A stretch of 32,175 bases of DNA. Source: Candidatus Eisenbergiella pullistercoris (GTDB lineage: Bacteria > Bacillota > Clostridia > Lachnospirales > Lachnospiraceae). How positions within the stretch are numbered: position 1 is the stretch's first letter; every line of letters starts with the position of its first letter. A model generated the notes under the pieces. The model was not told where the DNA came from and did not search any database. It was given only the letters and a program-made list of their open reading frames with translations. Below are positions 22,393 to 30,308 of the stretch, piece after piece. Both the position numbers and the translations under genes were made by a program. The stretch covers positions 1-32,175 of the forward strand of contig DXDD01000046.1 of assembly GCA_019115665.1 (NCBI GenBank), written 5' to 3'.

Positions 22393-23820
22393 TCAGTTCC
22401 TTCTTTTCTGTAGAGAGATCCTCTCGAAAGCCGCCCGTCCAAGGGAAAACAGGCCCAGATTCCCTTCCTTCAGATCGTACATACGAAAGCTCAGAGCCGC
22501 CTCTCCATTGACATAAGCTGTTCCCATGCTTCCTTCCATGAGGATCTCCAGCAGATATCTTCCATCCTCCGGTGTGCGCACCGGAGCTTCCAGTTCCACA
22601 TCATAGGGAAAGGTCTTTCCCCCGTCTTCCGACATCCGAAGCCAGGAACGATATACCAGCCGCCCCCGGTTCGGCTCCACATACAGATAATATCCTTCCT
22701 TCATCTCCGGCCCTGTCTTCAGGACAACGCCCGCCTGCATTGCCCCTTCCATCCGGATCTGTGCCGTGATCAGACCGGTTTCCGGAAGCGGCTGCATCAG
22801 CATCATCTGCTGCGTATCTTCTGCGGACGACAGCCATCCCTCCCCTTTTCTTTCCCATCCATCCGTTATCTTCCGGAAAGTATTTTCTTCCGGCATCGCG
22901 AACAGCTCCCGCCTGGTCCGCGGCAGGGAGAGTCCAAGGTCCCCGTCCGGGTGCTGAACGAGTTGATGGATGACCATTTCTCCGCCCCAGTCCCAGGTGC
23001 GGTAATCCTGCGCTTTCAGGCCATCCGGCCAGAAGCCGAAGATGTTTTCCTCCTTCGTGGGGCACCAGCCAAACAGATATCTTTCCGTTTCACTTCCGGC
23101 TGTTTTTGCCGCGTAAAATCCTCTCGCATCCAGCCTGTGATTCCGGGGGATCTGAAAATGGCTTTCTCCTGTACGGCGTTTCACATAATAGGTGCCAAAC
23201 AGATTGGTATAGGAAGAAAAGACCAGATATTCCCAGCCGCCTATCCGGAATATATCAGGACACTCGCATGCCCCGTTAAAACACCGCGGGTAATAAAGCG
23301 GTTCTCTGTACTCCCAGTGCTTCAGATCCCGGGAAACGCACAGCCCCACACAGCCCGTCTGACTGTGGCCATCCTGAGCCCTGGCCGCCAGGATCATCCG
23401 GTATTCTTCTGTTTCCGGGTCATATTCTATGCGCGGATCCCGCCAGTCCGGCCCCTGATAGATCACGCCGTCCGGCCCGAAGGTATCCTCCTCTTGATAC
23501 TCCCAGTGATCCAGGCTTCCGTCCCGGCTGACATAATGCGTGATATACTGTTTTCCATCCGGAAAGATACACGCAAAAAGATGCCATTTCCCTTCCGCGA
23601 AGATCAGATCTCCCGTACCGCCCTGTACATGGATGGGAACCTCTTTCCCCATATGGATCAGATCCTCACTCTCCATCCTGTGCCAGCCGCGGACCGCTCC
23701 GTCCGGAACCGGCTCCTTCCAGCCCTTCAGATAAAAAAGCTGATACTTTCCATCTATATATTTGGGAATCACATCTCCCGTCCGCGCTCCCGGCGCGCTG
23801 TAAAAAATCTTTTCCGTCAT
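22393..23820 (-). CDS. Divergent GH32-like protein with TGDVIP in place of the NDPNG motif
   Basis: Protein of 475 residues without signal peptide. The propeller is recognisable: Asp16 in GARTGDVIPKYIDGKYQLFYLKGW takes the position of the GH32 nucleophile, Arg127-Asp128-Pro129 (WRDPRI) is the stabiliser motif, and Glu186 in ACECPDIF is the acid/base motif. The usual WMNDPNG box is missing; the Asp is preceded by ARTG instead. The C-terminal 170 residues form a beta-sandwich-like region. It is probably an active fructosidase or fructosyltransferase of a distant GH32 subfamily; GH43 is less likely because of the CECPD motif. It starts 24 bases after the preceding gene with AGGGAAGG before the ATG. 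Confidence 0.8.
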   Translation of the reverse strand: MTEKIFYSAPGARTGDVIPKYIDGKYQLFYLKGWKEPVPDGAVRGWHRMESEDLIHMGKEVPIHVQGGTGDLIFAEGKWHLFACIFPDGKQYITHYVSRDGSLDHWEYQEEDTFGPDGVIYQGPDWRDPRIEYDPETEEYRMILAARAQDGHSQTGCVGLCVSRDLKHWEYREPLYYPRCFNGACECPDIFRIGGWEYLVFSSYTNLFGTYYVKRRTGESHFQIPRNHRLDARGFYAAKTAGSETERYLFGWCPTKEENIFGFWPDGLKAQDYRTWDWGGEMVIHQLVQHPDGDLGLSLPRTRRELFAMPEENTFRKITDGWERKGEGWLSSAEDTQQMMLMQPLPETGLITAQIRMEGAMQAGVVLKTGPEMKEGYYLYVEPNRGRLVYRSWLRMSEDGGKTFPYDVELEAPVRTPEDGRYLLEILMEGSMGTAYVNGEAALSFRMYDLKEGNLGLFSLGRAAFERISLQKRRN

Positions 23821-23844
23821 AGCCTTCCCTTTCTCAAAATCGGA

Positions 23845-25980
23845 TCAGTAAGCAGCTTCCATTTCCCAGAGCGCAAGCCGGATCAGCCTGCCTTTCGTTT
23901 CCGCAAGCCGGATCAGCCGCTCCGTTCCCTCTGTGTAGTTGCGAAGCGTCATGAGCTTCTGCTCATTCAGGCAGGCTTCGATCATGGAATGGTCCAGATA
24001 ATATTCCCAGCGCACCTCCTGCTGGGCATCCTTCCCTTTCACATCATCCTCCCTGCCCCTGTATTTTGACAGGCAGTTTCCCTTTTCGTCCTCCGCCGTA
24101 AAGCGCCCCTTCGTGCGGTGATAGAACGTCCGGACCAGCTGCCCTTTGCAGCAGGTTTCCATTCCGGACTCCTCCTGATCGGTCACAAGCTCCAGCAGGA
24201 AACGGTTCCCGCGGATATTTTCCAGATAACCGTTTGCCTCCCGGGGCGTCATGTTTTCCAGCTCCAGAAGCTTCTTTCCCCGCAGGGTAAGGACCTCGCG
24301 GACGGGACGGATGTGAAGCTCTCCTTCCCGGATGAACAGCTCCATCGGCAGACCTCCGTTATGAGCCCAGCCGGCCCGAAGCTCCTCCTCATGAGGACGT
24401 TTTCCCTGAGCGATGCTGAAGATCACGCTCCTCCCATCCGGCGTCACAAAACCGCTGGGGCCGGTAAATGTCCCGTTTCCCAGATCCAGCAGCATGGCTT
24501 TTTCATGCAGCTTTCGGAATGTTCTTTTTTCACTGTCCCAGTGTCCCAGAAAATAATAGGTTTCCACTCTGTCATTTTCGATCTGACAGGCACAGAAAAG
24601 CAGAATATGGCAGCACACCTCTCCCGACTCATTCCGCAGCGGAAGCAGCACCGGAAGCTCCCAGACATGACCGGCCTCTTTGTTTTTCTCATAGTCATAA
24701 TCCAGGATAAAGCCATGAGAGATCCAGTCGATTCCGTCGGGAGAGGAATACAGCACCGCGTTTCCTCCTCCGTTGTTTTCATCTCCCGTTCCTACCAGCA
24801 TAAAATAAGTTTCCTGCTCCAGCCATACGAAGGGATCCCGGAATTCTCCCATCCAGCCCTCCGTCTGTTCCTGTACCGGCTGAGGTCTTTTTTCCCACCG
24901 TTTCAGCTGCACGTCCCCCGGCACGGGAACCGCCATCGCCACCGCCTGATTGGGAAACTTCCTGTTATTTCCGGCAGTATAATAGATTCGGGGAACGCCG
25001 TCCCTGCCCAGCAGGGCGCTTCCCGACCAGCAGCCGTCCGGATCCGGCCCGTCCTCCTGTGTTTCCAGGGCCAGGGGGAGATCCTTCCAGCGGATCATGT
25101 CCGGGCTGATCATATGCCCCCACTGGATATGGTTCCAGGACGGCGCATGGGGATTTGCCTGGTAAAAAATATGGTAATTTCCTTCATACCAGAGGGGAGC
25201 GTGAGGCTCGTTCATCCATTTTCCCGGCGGGATCAGATGAAACTGCGGCCGCTGCGCATCCTCCCGATACGACGCACGGTCCAGAACAAGCGGACCTGTA
25301 TCCTTCCCGCAGTCATATCTGAGCGCCTGCGCGCGGGCCTCACTGTCGCTCAGACAGCCATCCGCCAGAACCGCTTCCCGCATCAGACCGCAGAACACGC
25401 CGAAGGCGTCCGGCGTCCCGCTGCCTTCCGAGCTCTTCCCCAGAAGCGCCTTCCGCCGTGGCCATTCCAGCGCCATATGACGGGGAAACTGCTTCCGGTT
25501 TGACAGAGTTCCGTTGATATAAAGATCGCACCAGCCCGCTTCCTTTCGGAAGATCACCGTGATCAGGTTCCATGCGTACTTGACCGCATGACAGCGGATC
25601 GAAGAAAAGGAAAACAGTTCCTTTCCGCTTCCGAAGCAGACCGCCACTCTTCCATGCTTATGCAAAAGCACGCCGAAGCCCTTTCGTTCCGCCCTGTCCA
25701 GACAGCACCACAGACCGTCCCCTTCGTCTGAATATTCCTGCGGCGCCAAAAACAGGCTGAGCGTAAAATCTCCCTGCGGCCTCCGGTTTTCCCCCGCCTC
25801 TTCAAACCAGGTGGAGTACCCGTCAAATTGAAATACACCGTCCTTCAGGACACAGCTTCTGTTTTCATACAGGCTTCCGTCATTCAGCAGATATCTGGCC
25901 TTTCCGGAACCATCGCAGCCTGTATAGATCCTTTCGTGCCCACAGCCCGTACTTTTTTCATGAAAAGTGATTCTCATCAT
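23845..25980 (-). CDS. GH32-like protein with N-terminal LamG-like domain and WMNEPHA active-site motif
   Basis: Protein of 711 residues, longer than usual GH32. Residues about 45-225 look like a concanavalin/LamG jelly-roll (FQFDGYSTWF, FTLSLFLAP, WNLITVIFRKE, WCDLYINGTL, then a final strand near 195-205). The GH32 propeller follows: FHLIPPGKWMNEPHAPLWY places Glu258 where the nucleophile Asp normally stands and His260 in place of Asn; the stabiliser Asp382 (FRDPF) is kept; the acid/base is Glu441 in HVWELPVLLPL instead of WECPD. No signal peptide. Whether it cleaves or transfers fructosyl groups is open. ATG at 25980 follows AAGGAGAGG by nine bases. First glycosidase gene after the transporter genes. 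Confidence 0.85.
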   Translation of the reverse strand: MMRITFHEKSTGCGHERIYTGCDGSGKARYLLNDGSLYENRSCVLKDGVFQFDGYSTWFEEAGENRRPQGDFTLSLFLAPQEYSDEGDGLWCCLDRAERKGFGVLLHKHGRVAVCFGSGKELFSFSSIRCHAVKYAWNLITVIFRKEAGWCDLYINGTLSNRKQFPRHMALEWPRRKALLGKSSEGSGTPDAFGVFCGLMREAVLADGCLSDSEARAQALRYDCGKDTGPLVLDRASYREDAQRPQFHLIPPGKWMNEPHAPLWYEGNYHIFYQANPHAPSWNHIQWGHMISPDMIRWKDLPLALETQEDGPDPDGCWSGSALLGRDGVPRIYYTAGNNRKFPNQAVAMAVPVPGDVQLKRWEKRPQPVQEQTEGWMGEFRDPFVWLEQETYFMLVGTGDENNGGGNAVLYSSPDGIDWISHGFILDYDYEKNKEAGHVWELPVLLPLRNESGEVCCHILLFCACQIENDRVETYYFLGHWDSEKRTFRKLHEKAMLLDLGNGTFTGPSGFVTPDGRSVIFSIAQGKRPHEEELRAGWAHNGGLPMELFIREGELHIRPVREVLTLRGKKLLELENMTPREANGYLENIRGNRFLLELVTDQEESGMETCCKGQLVRTFYHRTKGRFTAEDEKGNCLSKYRGREDDVKGKDAQQEVRWEYYLDHSMIEACLNEQKLMTLRNYTEGTERLIRLAETKGRLIRLALWEMEAAY

Positions 25981-26061
25981 TTCCGTGAACCTCTCCTTTT
26001 ACCGCGTTTTCCCCTTCCATGCAGTCTTTCATCCCCTTCAAAGCTTTCTTCCGACAAAGAC

Positions 26062-26084
26062 GGGACAGGCCGCATGCCTGTCCC
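26062..26084 (-). terminator. Hairpin between the solute-binding protein and glycosidase genes
   Basis: On the transcribed strand, a 9-bp perfect stem GGGACAGGC / GCCTGTCCC with loop ATGCG, about 40 bases after the binding-protein stop. It has no T-run. Such hairpins commonly stabilise the binding-protein message relative to downstream genes. Confidence 0.6.
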
Positions 26085-26120
26085 ATGTCTTCTCCGACAC
26101 TCTCATGCCGACGGCCGTTT

Positions 26121-27758
26121 TTACTGTGCCAGCGCTTCCTGGTAACGGTCATAGGCCGCCTGCCATGCGCTCACCACTTCGTTCAGCCCCATATTTTCAA
26201 GATCTGTCAGATACTGATCCCATTCCTCTTCGATGCCGCCGTCCGTCAGCCAGTGGGCGGTGCGTTCTTCCGTGAGGGCCTTGATATCGCTGAGCCTGTC
26301 GTTGATCGTGTTGATCTCTTCTTCCGTAAAGGTTACGGTAGGATAATATTCCGTGCTGTCCACATAGTTGAACCAGAAATCCTTCAGATCATCCAGTCTC
26401 TGCTGCGCACGGTCTTCCAGATAATAATAGGTACCGTAGTCTTCCGCAAGCTGCTCCGTCGGTCCCAGCAGCTCGGATTTGGATTTCAGCTCGCCTTCCG
26501 TCTCGCCGGGCTCCAGCTCGCGCATGGAATAGCAGCCATTCTCATCAGGCTCTTCGTCCCAGTATACGCCGATCGGTCCGTAGATCGCCTGCATGCTGTT
26601 GATGGGATCATACATCTGGTCTACCCACTTCAGCAGAAGTTCCGGATTTTTGCAGGCGCTGGTCACGGAAAATTTATCCTTTCCAACCGTTCCCATTTCA
26701 TTCAGATTGACATGGTGCGTTCCGTCCGGTCCGTCCAGAATGGGCAGATATTCATAGCTTTCCGCACGTTCCGTTCCAACGACCTCCGGGATCTCCCACC
26801 AGACGAACACGCCGAGACGGGGATCCTCGCCGTTGCCCTTTGCGATATACTGGCTGGAATCCTGAGAAAATACCTCGATATCGATCAGGCCCTCTTCAAA
26901 CCAGTCATGATAATAGGCGATGGCGTTCTTATATTCTTCGGAAGCCGCCTGGTAATAAACCTGTCCGTCCTTGATGGCTCTGTGATCCGCCTGGTAATCG
27001 GTGCAGCCGAAGGGAGCCAGCAGCGTTCCGATGCCGGCGCACCAGGAACCGTTCTTTTCCGGGAAAATGAAGGACAGAGGAATTTCATCCGTGGGATCAC
27101 CGTTTCCATTCACGTCATTTTCCTTGAAGGCAACCAGTACATCATGCAGCTCATCCACCGTGGTGGGCATTTCCATTCCCACCGCTTCCAGCCAGTCCGT
27201 GTTGATGGCGGTAAACTGCGGGATGGCTCCGATATAATAGGTGTTTCCATCCTTATACTCAAAGCCCATTTCCGAAATGGTGGGGAGGCCGTAGATGTGG
27301 CCGTCCGGCATGGTGCAGGTGGCAAGCATTTCCGGACGCTTCTCCACGATCTTCATCAGATTCGGCATGGTTTCTTCATTAATATAATCCTCCAGCGGGA
27401 TCAGAATCCCGTTCGCGCCGTAGGTGATCAGCTCGCTGTCCGTCATGGACGCTGCCATCAGCGCGTCGGGAAGATCGCTTCCGGAATTTAAAAGCAGATT
27501 CTTCTTCTCCGTCAGCGTATCTCCGGAAACGCAGTTCCATTCAATTGTTACTCCCATCGCCTCGTTCATCTGCTGAACCAGAGGCTTTTCACTGTTGTCC
27601 GGAGACAGGGCGCTCACGCCCGCAAAGATCGTAAAATTGGTCTGGGTCGGGTCTGTCTGCGCCGTTTCGCCGCTTCCGGAATTTCCGCAGGCCGCCAGAG
27701 ACAGGGTCATTGCCGCGGCAAGTCCGAACGCCGCAAGTTTTCTGATTCTTTTCTTCAT
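26121..27758 (-). CDS. ABC-transporter solute-binding lipoprotein
   Basis: Protein of 545 residues starting MKKRIRKLAAFGLAAAMT, with a lipoprotein signal peptide cleaved before Cys in LAAC and a Gly/Ser/Glu/Thr-rich linker. The rest is a large periplasmic-binding-protein fold of the type paired with LplB/YtcP permeases (family 1, about 500-560 residues), with many Trp/Tyr residues for sugar stacking. It should capture the oligosaccharide outside the membrane and deliver it to the two permeases encoded just upstream in the same operon. The ATG at 27758 follows GGAGG by nine bases; the frame upstream to 27815 overlaps the permease gene and is discarded. The ligand is inferred from the GH32/GH172 genes to be a fructose-containing oligosaccharide. 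Confidence 0.92.
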   Translation of the reverse strand: MKKRIRKLAAFGLAAAMTLSLAACGNSGSGETAQTDPTQTNFTIFAGVSALSPDNSEKPLVQQMNEAMGVTIEWNCVSGDTLTEKKNLLLNSGSDLPDALMAASMTDSELITYGANGILIPLEDYINEETMPNLMKIVEKRPEMLATCTMPDGHIYGLPTISEMGFEYKDGNTYYIGAIPQFTAINTDWLEAVGMEMPTTVDELHDVLVAFKENDVNGNGDPTDEIPLSFIFPEKNGSWCAGIGTLLAPFGCTDYQADHRAIKDGQVYYQAASEEYKNAIAYYHDWFEEGLIDIEVFSQDSSQYIAKGNGEDPRLGVFVWWEIPEVVGTERAESYEYLPILDGPDGTHHVNLNEMGTVGKDKFSVTSACKNPELLLKWVDQMYDPINSMQAIYGPIGVYWDEEPDENGCYSMRELEPGETEGELKSKSELLGPTEQLAEDYGTYYYLEDRAQQRLDDLKDFWFNYVDSTEYYPTVTFTEEEINTINDRLSDIKALTEERTAHWLTDGGIEEEWDQYLTDLENMGLNEVVSAWQAAYDRYQEALAQ

Positions 27759-27811
27759 CACTTTTTTCCTCCATTTTGCTTCTGACATGTATCCTTTCAT
27801 ACCGTCCGCAG

Positions 27812-28708
27812 TCAACCCTTCACCGCGCCGGCCATGAAGCCTTTTTCAAAATACTTCTGCACGAACGGATAAGCGATCAGCATCGGCACGGAACCTACCA
27901 CGATGGACGCGAACTTGATCAGCTCCGTCACCTTGTTGGCCTCCGCGTAGCCGCCGTCCATATTTCCCATCATGGACGCCATCGCCTGGCTCTGGATCAG
28001 GATCTGTCTGAGAGCCAGCTGCAGCGGATATCTGGATTTTTCACTCATATAGATCAGGGCCGTGAACCAGTCGTTCCAGTAGGCAACCATGGTGAAAATG
28101 ACCATGACCGCCAGGATTGGCTTGGAAAGCGGGAGCGCGATCTTTACAAAGGTTCCGATATTGCTGCTTCCGTCGATGGACGCCGCCTCATAAAGCTCCT
28201 CCGGAATGCTGCTCTCAAAAAACGTCCTGGCCACGATCACGTTGAATACCGCCACGCCGCCGGGCAGGATCAGCGCCCACACGCTGTTGAGCATCCCCAG
28301 TTTGGAGACCACCAGATAAGTGGGGATCAGTCCGCCGTTGAAATACATGGTGAACACATAAAACAGCATGATGGTTCTCCGGAAAGGAAGGGTCTTCTTG
28401 GATACACAGTAACCGGTCACAATAATCAGCGCCACGGAAACAGCCGTTCCAAGGATCGTGTAATAGATGCTGTTCAGATATCCGGTGGCGATGGACTGCT
28501 CCTTGAACACTCTCACATACCCTTCCAGCGTCAGTTTGGAAGGAAGCAGGAAGGTTTTTCCGGCATACACCTCATAGGGATCCGATATGGAAGCGATCAG
28601 GACGTAGTACAGTGGATAGGCCACTATAACGATCAGCAGGATCAGGAAGGTATAGTTAAAAATATCGAATATTTTATCCGAAGAAAGCGCCATCTTTTTT
28701 CGTTTCAT
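27812..28708 (-). CDS. Carbohydrate ABC-transporter permease (YtcP/LplC type)
   Basis: Protein of 298 residues with six membrane helices. The cytoplasmic EAA loop that docks on the ATPase reads EAASIDGSSNIGTFVKIALPLSKPI. The opening KIFDIFNYTFLILLIVIVAYPLYYVLIASISDP and the ending YPFVQKYFEKGFMAGAVKG are characteristic of the LplC/YtcP subgroup. ATG at 28708 after a perfect AAGGAGG, 13 bases after the first permease gene. No ATPase gene is present in the window; transporters of this type usually share a MsmK-like ATPase encoded elsewhere. Confidence 0.94.
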   Translation of the reverse strand: MKRKKMALSSDKIFDIFNYTFLILLIVIVAYPLYYVLIASISDPYEVYAGKTFLLPSKLTLEGYVRVFKEQSIATGYLNSIYYTILGTAVSVALIIVTGYCVSKKTLPFRRTIMLFYVFTMYFNGGLIPTYLVVSKLGMLNSVWALILPGGVAVFNVIVARTFFESSIPEELYEAASIDGSSNIGTFVKIALPLSKPILAVMVIFTMVAYWNDWFTALIYMSEKSRYPLQLALRQILIQSQAMASMMGNMDGGYAEANKVTELIKFASIVVGSVPMLIAYPFVQKYFEKGFMAGAVKG

Positions 28709-28721
28709 TTCCTTCGCCTCC

Positions 28722-29669
28722 TTATATAAAGCTCACATCCGAGAGCCGTTTGCAGATCTGATTTACAGCTACCAGAAGCACGATATTTACCGCCGTATTG
28801 AACAGGCCCACCGCTGTGGAGAAGCTGTACATTGCCTTTAACATACCCTGTTCATATACGTAAGTGGCGATGATCTCAGAGGTTTCCTTGTTCAGGCTCG
28901 TCTGCAGCAGATAGGCCTTCTCAAATCCCACATTCATCAGATTGCCAAACTGCATGATCAGCTGGATCACGATAATCGGCACCAGCTCCGGAATATCGAT
29001 ATGCAGGATCCGCTGCCAGGTGCTCGCGCCGTCCACCTTCGCCGCCTCATGCAGGGAAGCGTCCACGCTGGAAAGAGTCGCCAGATAAATGATGGTTCCC
29101 CAGCCTGCGTCCTGCCAGATGCTGGATGCGATATATATGGTTCGGAAGGCGGATGCCTCATCGATGAAATTGATGGCTTCCGGCGCTCCCAGCGCCTGGG
29201 CGATGATGTTGATCAGTCCTCCGTAGGGCGACAGGAAGATCCGGAGCATACCGCAGAGGATCATGATGGAGATGAAATGCGGCGCGTAAATGATGGTCTG
29301 CGTCACCCGCTGAAACTTTTTGGACTTTACCTGATTGATGAGCAGCGCCAGGATGATCGGGATCGGGAAGGTCCACAGGATGCTGTATAAACTCAGAAGT
29401 ACGGTATTGCGGATCATCCGGACGCTGTTGTAGCTGTTAAAAAACCGTTCAAACCATTTCAGGCCCACCCAGGGACTTCCGAAGAAGCCTCCCACGGGAT
29501 TGTAATCCCGAAACGCGATCTGTACGCCGTAAATGGGAACGTACTTGAAAATAATAGTAATAATGATGCCGGGCAGCAGCAAAAGATAAAATTCCCAGTG
29601 CCTCAGAACCTGTTTCATCAGGCTCTTATGCGGCGGCCGGACTGCGGCGGCTGCTTTCGCTTTTCTCAT
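28722..29669 (-). CDS. Carbohydrate ABC-transporter permease (LplB type)
   Basis: Protein of 315 residues with six membrane helices; FYLLLLPGIIITIIFKYVPIYG and the YAPHFIS segment are typical of LplB/YtcP partners, and the EAA loop is EAAKVDGASTWQRILHIDIPEL. The ATG at 29669 is chosen because GGGAGG lies eight bases upstream. An in-frame extension to 29765 must be wrong: it begins within the TTGACA -35 box and runs through the -10 box and operator sites. It is the first gene of the fructan operon. Confidence 0.94.
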   Translation of the reverse strand: MRKAKAAAAVRPPHKSLMKQVLRHWEFYLLLLPGIIITIIFKYVPIYGVQIAFRDYNPVGGFFGSPWVGLKWFERFFNSYNSVRMIRNTVLLSLYSILWTFPIPIILALLINQVKSKKFQRVTQTIIYAPHFISIMILCGMLRIFLSPYGGLINIIAQALGAPEAINFIDEASAFRTIYIASSIWQDAGWGTIIYLATLSSVDASLHEAAKVDGASTWQRILHIDIPELVPIIVIQLIMQFGNLMNVGFEKAYLLQTSLNKETSEIIATYVYEQGMLKAMYSFSTAVGLFNTAVNIVLLVAVNQICKRLSDVSFI

Positions 29670-29690
29670 TTCTTCTACCTCCCTTGTCTT

Positions 29691-29721
29691 TCTCGTTTCA
29701 TACCGTTCGTGTAACGTTTCA
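29691..29721. promoter_or_regulatory. Tandem LacI-type operator sites downstream of the fructan-operon promoter
   Basis: TGTAACGTTTCA (29710-29721) is an 11-of-12 match to the palindrome TGAAACGTTTCA. A second CGTTTCATA lies at 29694-29702, its CG exactly 21 bases away, so both face the same side of the helix. Both lie just after the predicted transcription start, where repressor would block RNA polymerase. Confidence 0.6.
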
Positions 29722-29736
29722 TGTTTCTGTGATTTC

Positions 29737-29765
29737 ATAATAGTAACGCCAGAACCTTTTGTCAA
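29737..29765 (-). promoter_or_regulatory. Promoter of the fructan/ABC-transporter operon
   Basis: Minus strand TTGACA (29760-29765), 17 bases, TATTAT (29737-29742): consensus -35, good -10, ideal spacing, about 60 bases from the first start codon. Confidence 0.85.
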
Positions 29766-30181
29766 GCACCTTTCGCGCTTTTTTGTGTAATAAATGTAGT
29801 TTTGTTAATAATATACAATTTTTATCTGGGCATTTTGTATATAATAATTCAAGAAGAACGTTTCGTATATAAATGATTCCATTTCAGGAATACCTTCTCT
29901 TTTTACCAAAATCAGCAGAAAATAATTTTATCTTTCCCTCTTATTCTATCCGTATCACCCTGATTTTGCCGGAACGCAGCATTCATTTTTATCTTTTTCC
30001 GTCGTTTTACAGCTGTTCAGAAAAGTTTTTATCTCAAAATACAACATCGTTTCATAAATATATTTTATATTTTTAAATTTTTTTCATCAATTTGAGCAGT
30101 TTTTACATGAATTTACAAAATTATGATGATCTATAACATAATATACAATTTATACTCATGCTTTTTATGGAAATCACTCAG
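29766..30181. other. AT-rich regulatory intergenic region
   Basis: No gene is seen here. The stretch is far more AT-rich than its surroundings. It contains two more CGTTTC sites (29857-29870, AACGTTTCGTATAT; 30048-30056, CGTTTCATA) and a 14-base direct repeat ATAATATACAATTT at 29808-29821 and 30138-30151, with the inverse TTGTATAT at 29835-29842. The 67-codon frame at 29873-30076 lacks a ribosome binding site and is not called. Confidence 0.6.
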
Positions 30182-30210
30182 TTGCAACGTTTCATATATT
30201 GGTTTATAAT
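30182..30210 (+). promoter_or_regulatory. Promoter and operator of the LacI-type regulator gene
   Basis: TTGCAA (30182-30187), 17 bases, TATAAT (30205-30210). The near-palindrome TGCAACGTTTCA (30183-30194) overlaps the -35 box, the same motif as at the divergent operon, so the regulator probably represses itself too. Confidence 0.75.
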
Positions 30211-30308
30211 GCGAAATAGAGAACCACAATTTCAGAAGTATGATCGTCCGGCTGCGGCTTTCTTTTTATTGTGGAAGGCCCTGCCGGCAGAAAGGATATC
30301 CTGCTGCT

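Noticed and set aside
19509-22511. 1000-codon open frame on the plus strand
   Set aside because: It lies antisense to the acetyltransferase, GH172 and GH32 genes, has no ribosome binding site or recognisable domain, and its composition follows from codon bias of the minus-strand genes.
29710-29721. Catabolite-responsive element (CcpA site)
   Set aside because: TGTAACGTTTCA is 12 bases and lacks the 14-base spacing and central pattern of the cre consensus; a site for the adjacent LacI-type protein explains it better.
29670-29765. N-terminal extension of the first permease
   Set aside because: It runs through the promoter and operator of its own operon; the ATG at 29669 has a strong ribosome binding site.
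29873-30076. 67-codon frame in the AT-rich control region
   Set aside because: No ribosome binding site, hydrophobic/Phe-Ser-rich translation expected from AT-rich non-coding DNA.
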